A stretch of 9,547 nucleotides of DNA from a bacterium UBP2_UBA2255 (GTDB lineage Bacteria; Edwardsbacteria; AC1; EtOH8), in contig DDXR01000087.1 of the NCBI GenBank assembly GCA_002347565.1, positions 1 through 9,547 of the forward strand. Reading direction: 5' to 3'. The notes under the pieces are model-generated. The model ran no database searches. It was not told the origin of the DNA and saw only the letters and a list, made by a program, of their open reading frames with translations. A program made the position numbers and the translations under genes. Numbering within the stretch: position 1 is the first letter of the stretch; each line of letters starts with the position of its first letter. This document shows positions 6,345-9,547 of the stretch, in pieces.

Positions 6345-7195
6345 CGTTCCCCGGATGCCGGTTGCTCCATCTTGGCGATGTCGTCGAGAATTGCCTGCTC
6401 GCCCGGCCCGTCGCCCAGCTGCCGGGCCATGGCCAGGTCGTCGCGGTAACAGCGCAGGGCGTCGGGGAACCGCCCCAGCCCCTGATAGGCCTTGGCCAGA
6501 TTGTAGACCGCGTAGTATTCGTTGAACCGGTCGCCGGTGCGGCGGCAGATCGCGATCGACCTGGTAATGTGCTCCAGCGCCTCCCGGTGCCGCCCCTGGT
6601 CGTGCAGCACGCAGCCGATGTTGCCCAGCGCCGTCAGCTGGTCGCCGGGCAGCCCCAGCCGCTCCGCGATCGCCAGTTTGCGGCGAAAGTGCCCCAGCGC
6701 GTCGTCGTGCAGGTGCTGCTCCATGCAGGAGATCCCCAGCACGTTCAGGAACTCGCAGACCGTGGCCTCGTCGCCCCGGTCCTCTGCCTCGTCCAGAAGC
6801 CGGGTGGCGGCGGCCGTCGCCTCGGCGAACGCCCCGCGGGAGACGAGGATGTTCAACTGGGCCCGGCGGCACTGTCCCGCGCCCTCGTCGTGGCCCGCAG
6901 CCCGGTAGTGTTCCAGCGCCTCGGCAATCATCCAATCGCCCTCGGCGGACGCGCCACGCTGGGCCGCCAGCGTTCCCAGCTTCAGCAGCAGGAACCCTCG
7001 ATCGGCGTCACCCCGGGCCAGCTCCAGGTCGCTGCGGCAGATCTTCTCGAGCTGACCCCATTCCCCGGCACGGTGCAGCACCTCGGCCTTGCGGGCCAGC
7101 AGCCGGAACGGGTGCCGGCGTCCGTCCGGCAGACAGCCCCAATACCGTTCGATCCGGGGCCGGCCCCCGCCGCCAGGCTCACTCCGCCGACACAT
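6341..7195 (-). CDS. TPR-repeat protein, first of a tandem pair
   Basis: A 284-residue cytoplasmic protein built from helical TPR-type repeats. The first block, ERYWGCLPDGRRHPFRLLARKAEVL (about residues 16-40), aligns with the N-terminus of the next gene product. Later units include FAEATAAATRLLDEAEDRGD, HDDALGHFRRKLAIAERLGL, GRHREALEHITRSIAICRRTGD and GRFPDALRCYRDDLAMARQLGD, the last ones with the canonical G-x6-A spacing. It has no enzymatic domain, signal peptide or membrane segment. ATG 7195 lies 17 bp inside the end of the helicase gene. The only purine-rich site (AGGAAG) is rather far upstream, so translation probably depends on coupling. The stop overlaps the next TPR gene as ATGA. The two genes are clear tandem duplicates that have diverged. 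A scaffold or regulatory adaptor role is plausible, but I do not know the partner. Confidence 0.88.
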   Translation of the reverse strand: MCRRSEPGGGGRPRIERYWGCLPDGRRHPFRLLARKAEVLHRAGEWGQLEKICRSDLELARGDADRGFLLLKLGTLAAQRGASAEGDWMIAEALEHYRAAGHDEGAGQCRRAQLNILVSRGAFAEATAAATRLLDEAEDRGDEATVCEFLNVLGISCMEQHLHDDALGHFRRKLAIAERLGLPGDQLTALGNIGCVLHDQGRHREALEHITRSIAICRRTGDRFNEYYAVYNLAKAYQGLGRFPDALRCYRDDLAMARQLGDGPGEQAILDDIAKMEQPASGER

Positions 7196-9314
7196 AGCCG
7201 GCCACTATCTTCTTCCTGACCCCGCCCTGGAAGACGATGGTCAGCCGGGCGTCCTCCCCCTCGCCCTCCACGGCCACGATCCGCCCGGCGCCGAACGCCG
7301 GATGGCGCACCGGCTGGCCCGGCCGGTAGCCGAAGATGTCGTCCGCGACGCCGCCAGCCGGCGCCGGGGGCGCCGACGCGGCGCCGGCGGCCTCGGTCCG
7401 CAGCCGTTCCTGCGGCAGCTCCTGCAGGAAGCGCGAGGCCGCCGCCGGCAGGTGGCTGCCGGCCCGGCGCCGGCTGGCGGCGAACGACAGGTGCAGCCGT
7501 TCCCGGGCCCGGGTGATGCCCACGTAGAATAGCCGCCGCTCCTCCTCCAGCTCCTGGCGCGACTCGATCGAGGCGGCGTGCGGCAGCAGCCCTTCCTCGA
7601 TGCCCGTGATGAACACCTGCGGGAACTCCAGCCCCTTGGCGTTGTGCAGGGTCATCAGGGTCACGGCCTCGGCCTGCGGGTCCAGCTTGTCGATGTCGGC
7701 CACCAGGCCGACCTCGGCCAGGAAGGCGGCCACGGTCCTGTCCTCCGAGCGCTCGCAGAACTCCCCGGCGGCCGACACCAGCTCCTGCACGTTCTCCACC
7801 CGGCTGGTGGCCTCGTCGGTCAGCGCGTACTGGGCTTCCAGCGCCTTGACGAACCCGGTCTGCAGCACCACTTCCTTGAGGATCTCCCCGGCATCCAGCG
7901 TCAGCCGCTCCTTGATCAGCATGTCCACCATCCGGGTGAATGGCCGGACGGCGTTCCTGGCCGCGGCGCCCAATCCCGGCACGGCCTCGGACTGGCGCAG
8001 CGCTTCGTACAGCGACAGCCCCTGCCCGCGGGCGAAGGCCTCGACCCGCAGCAGGGTGGCATCGCCGATGCCCCGGGCCGGCTCGTTGACGATCCGCCGC
8101 AGGCTGACCTCGTCGGCCGGGTTTGCCACCAGCTTGAGGTAGGCCAGCAGGTCCTTGACCTCCTTGCGCTCGTAGAAGCGCAGGCCTCCCACGATCACGT
8201 AGGGCAGCGACTGGCGACGCATCGCCTCCTCCAATGCCCGGCTCTGGGCGTTGGTGCGGTACAGCACCGCGCAGTCCCGCAGCGACCCGCCGCCGGCGGC
8301 GTGGCGCTGGACGGCGCGGCCGACCGTGTCGGCCTCGTCGCGCTCGTCCCAGCAGCGCCGCAGGGCGACGTCCTCGCCGCCCCGGTTTTCGGTCCACAGC
8401 TTTTTGGCCTTGCGGCCCAGGTTGTTCCTGACCACGGCGTTGGCGCAGTCCAGGATCACCCCGGTCGAGCGGTAATTCTGCTCCAGCGTCACCACCCGGA
8501 CGTCGGGGAAGTCGCGCTCGAAGTCCAGGATGTTCTTGATGTCGGCGCCGCGGAACCCGTAGATCGACTGGTCGTCGTCGCCCACCACGCACAGGTTGCG
8601 GCTGCGCTCGGCCAGCAGCTTGACCAGCACGTACTGGGCGTGGTTGGTGTCCTGGTACTCGTCCACCAGAATGTGCTTGAACCTGTCGCCGTACTCCGCG
8701 GCCACCGCCGGATGCTCCCGCAGCAGCCGCACCGCGTTGAAGATCAGGTCGTCGAAGTCCATGGCCTGGTTGCGCAGCAGCGCCTCCTGATAGCGCAGGT
8801 AGACCCGGGCCACCTCCTTCTCGAACGGGTCGTAGGCAGTGCCCTGGTACCGCTCCGGCCCGAACAGGTTGTCCTTGGCCCCGGAGATCCGCGCGGTGAC
8901 GGCCTTGACCGGGACCTTGCGCTCGGCGATGGCCAGCTCGGCCATGATCTTCCTGACCAGCGACTTCCTGTCGTCCTCGTCGTAGATGGTGAAGTCCCGC
9001 CCGTAACCCAGCCGGTGCCCGTCCTTGCGCAGCAGCCGGGCGCAGACCGAGTGGAACGTGCCGATCCACAGGCCCTGCACCGGGCGGCCCAGCAGCGTGG
9101 CAACGCGCTCCTTCATCTCGCCGGCGGCCTTGTTGGTGAAGGTCACGGCCAGGATGTCCCACGGGCCGCAGTCGCCGCTGCCCACCAGGTGGGCGATGCG
9201 GTGGGTCAGTACGCGGGTCTTGCCCGAGCCGGCGCCGGCCAGGATCAGGATCGGCCCGCCGCGGTGGACGACGGCCTCCTTTTGGGGAGGATTGAGGTTC
9301 TTGAGAAAGTCCAC
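7179..9314 (-). CDS. pcrA: PcrA/UvrD-type ATP-dependent DNA helicase
   Basis: A superfamily 1A 3'-5' DNA helicase used in nucleotide-excision and mismatch repair and in clearing replication forks (family knowledge). All motifs are present in the 711 residues: Q-motif region LNPPQKEAV (7-15), Walker A AGAGSGKT (26-33), Ia TFTNKAAGEMKER (58-70), Walker B VDEYQDTN (217-224), III GDDDQSIYGFRGA (245-257), IV EQNYRS (278-283), V TLHNAKGLEFPQVF (555-568) and VI EERRLFYVGITRAR (591-604). The C-terminal FGYRPGQPVRHPAFGAGRIV (660-679) is the small domain typical of PcrA and UvrD, so the protein is complete. I cannot separate pcrA from uvrD by sequence alone. The start is GTG 9314, giving MDFLKNLNPPQ as expected. 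No other start is possible, because an in-frame stop lies 15 bases upstream. It has no Shine-Dalgarno sequence. It heads the unit with the two TPR genes and the flavoprotein. No RecB, Cas4 or other nuclease partner is visible. Confidence 0.97.
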   Translation of the reverse strand: MDFLKNLNPPQKEAVVHRGGPILILAGAGSGKTRVLTHRIAHLVGSGDCGPWDILAVTFTNKAAGEMKERVATLLGRPVQGLWIGTFHSVCARLLRKDGHRLGYGRDFTIYDEDDRKSLVRKIMAELAIAERKVPVKAVTARISGAKDNLFGPERYQGTAYDPFEKEVARVYLRYQEALLRNQAMDFDDLIFNAVRLLREHPAVAAEYGDRFKHILVDEYQDTNHAQYVLVKLLAERSRNLCVVGDDDQSIYGFRGADIKNILDFERDFPDVRVVTLEQNYRSTGVILDCANAVVRNNLGRKAKKLWTENRGGEDVALRRCWDERDEADTVGRAVQRHAAGGGSLRDCAVLYRTNAQSRALEEAMRRQSLPYVIVGGLRFYERKEVKDLLAYLKLVANPADEVSLRRIVNEPARGIGDATLLRVEAFARGQGLSLYEALRQSEAVPGLGAAARNAVRPFTRMVDMLIKERLTLDAGEILKEVVLQTGFVKALEAQYALTDEATSRVENVQELVSAAGEFCERSEDRTVAAFLAEVGLVADIDKLDPQAEAVTLMTLHNAKGLEFPQVFITGIEEGLLPHAASIESRQELEEERRLFYVGITRARERLHLSFAASRRRAGSHLPAAASRFLQELPQERLRTEAAGAASAPPAPAGGVADDIFGYRPGQPVRHPAFGAGRIVAVEGEGEDARLTIVFQGGVRKKIVAGYVSAE

Positions 9315-9323
9315 GAATAAACT

Positions 9324-9351
9324 ATTTTAGATTTGGGATTTACGATTTGGA
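9324..9351. repeat. Four tandem ATTTNNN heptamers in the helicase leader
   Basis: Four 7-base units follow one another without gaps: ATTTTAG, ATTTGGG, ATTTACG and ATTTGGA on the plus strand. The first four bases are constant and the last three vary. The array fills almost the whole stretch between the predicted transcription start (about 9351-9348) and the GTG start at 9314. It resembles the short heptamer tandem repeats known from intergenic DNA of some bacteria, such as cyanobacteria. Confidence 0.6.
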
Positions 9352-9357
9352 AAGAGA

Positions 9358-9386
9358 ATTATACCGTATTTGTCGGGAAAGGTAAA
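9358..9386 (-). promoter_or_regulatory. Sigma70-type promoter of the helicase/TPR/flavoprotein unit
   Basis: On the minus strand a perfect -10 box TATAAT (9363-9358) lies 17 bases after TTTACC (9386-9381), which matches the -35 consensus at 4 of 6 positions. The predicted start is at about 9351-9348, giving a leader of 35-40 bases before GTG 9314. The promoter sits directly after the terminator-like hairpin of the upstream gene. Confidence 0.7.
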
Positions 9387-9392
9387 GGGACA

Positions 9393-9425
9393 AGGAAACC
9401 CCTTCCTAAAAGGAAGGGGTTTCCT
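9393..9425 (-). terminator. Perfect 15-bp hairpin, probable terminator of the DUF5131 gene
   Basis: The arms at 9393-9407 and 9411-9425 are perfectly complementary over 15 bp (core AAACCCCTTCCT), with a 3-base loop. The hairpin begins 18 bases after the stop of the DUF5131 gene. The stem carries an A run on one side and a T run on the other, as in bidirectional terminators, although the T run after the stem is interrupted (TTTCCTT). It separates the upstream gene from the helicase promoter. Confidence 0.65.
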
Positions 9426-9443
9426 ACTGTATACTTATGACAA

Positions 9444-9547
9444 TCAGGCCACCGCATTGGGCATTTGATTCCAATATTCACCATCAAGTTGTCGGCCGTT
9501 CTTCTTCTTATTGAAACCACCCCATTGTTTGAAGAAGAAAGGCACCT
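9444..9547 (-). CDS. Gp37/Gp68 (DUF5131) family protein, last 33 codons
   Basis: The right edge cuts this gene, and only its C-terminus is present. The 33 residues begin VPFFFKQWGGFNKKKNGRQL and continue with DGEYWNQMPNAVA, ending at TGA 9446-9444. FFFKQWGG, then a basic stretch, GR-LDG, W and MP, is the typical end of phage Gp37/Gp68-like (DUF5131) proteins. That family carries a three-Cys motif resembling radical SAM enzymes, often lies near a 'three-Cys-motif partner' gene, and occurs on phages and in accessory regions (recalled family knowledge). The codons are AT-rich (AAT, AAG, TTC, CAA), unlike the GC-rich genes to the left. This suggests a more recent origin. A perfect hairpin follows, probably its terminator. 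The motif match is good but the piece is short, and the function of the whole protein is not established. Confidence 0.72.
   Translation of the reverse strand, partial: VPFFFKQWGGFNKKKNGRQLDGEYWNQMPNAVA

Noticed and set aside
6345..6935. N-terminal extension of the second TPR frame
   Set aside because: It overlaps the first TPR gene in another frame. ATG 6344 with an ATGA overlap and a GGGGAA site is a far better start.
6982..9162. 726-codon minus-strand frame within the helicase region
   Set aside because: A frame-shifted copy of the helicase coding strand, made of G, R, A and Q runs. The true frame has all seven helicase motifs.
7578..9320. 580-codon plus-strand frame opposite the helicase gene
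   Set aside because: It is an exact antisense shadow of a helicase with all motifs. Its product is rich in H, Q, G and V with no domain, typical of GC-rich antisense frames.

Overview
The window is bacterial chromosomal DNA in which every recognisable gene lies on the minus strand, so it reads from right to left. Most of it is GC-rich (about 65-70% in sampled stretches), with long meaningless open frames on the opposite strand, as expected at that composition. Only the last ~230 bases on the right are AT-rich (about 40% GC in a sampled stretch). The gene set is a PcrA/UvrD helicase, a PflX-type radical SAM protein, a soluble histidine kinase with an N-terminal two-CW Cys domain, HtpX and an exported M28 peptidase. 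It suggests an uncultivated, GC-rich, Gram-negative-like bacterium, perhaps deltaproteobacterial or from a candidate phylum. There is no rRNA or tRNA gene to place it, and I do not name a taxon.

Right edge (9315-9547): the last 33 codons of a Gp37/Gp68 (DUF5131) family protein, a perfect 15-bp hairpin that is probably its terminator, a good sigma70-type promoter, and a four-unit heptamer array that forms almost the whole 5' leader of the helicase gene. The DUF5131 piece is clearly poorer in GC than the rest and may mark the edge of an accessory region.

Unit 1 (9314 down to 4879): a PcrA/UvrD helicase, two tandem paralogous TPR proteins, and a small FMN flavodoxin-like reductase with a Cys cluster. 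The joints are a 17-bp overlap followed by two ATGA overlaps, so the four genes look translationally coupled and co-transcribed from the promoter at 9358-9386.

Unit 2 (4842 down to the left edge): a promoter (TTGACT, 17 bp, TATATT) sits almost on the start codon of a PflX/COG1313 radical SAM gene. This is followed by a histidine kinase, a stand-alone receiver protein, the membrane metalloprotease HtpX, and the first 270 codons of an exported M28 metallopeptidase cut by the left edge. A likely reading is a cytoplasmic, redox- or metal-sensing two-component pair encoded with a redox enzyme and with protein quality-control proteases. The functional link is inferred from gene order only.

The most unusual observation is structural. 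Two joints in unit 2 (radical SAM to kinase, and receiver to HtpX) are each bridged by a tiny open frame. Its start overlaps the upstream stop as ATGA, and its stop overlaps a start codon of the next gene as GTGA or ATGA. I found no tRNA, rRNA, CRISPR array, insertion sequence or recognisable riboswitch, and no gene-free stretch longer than about 130 bases.
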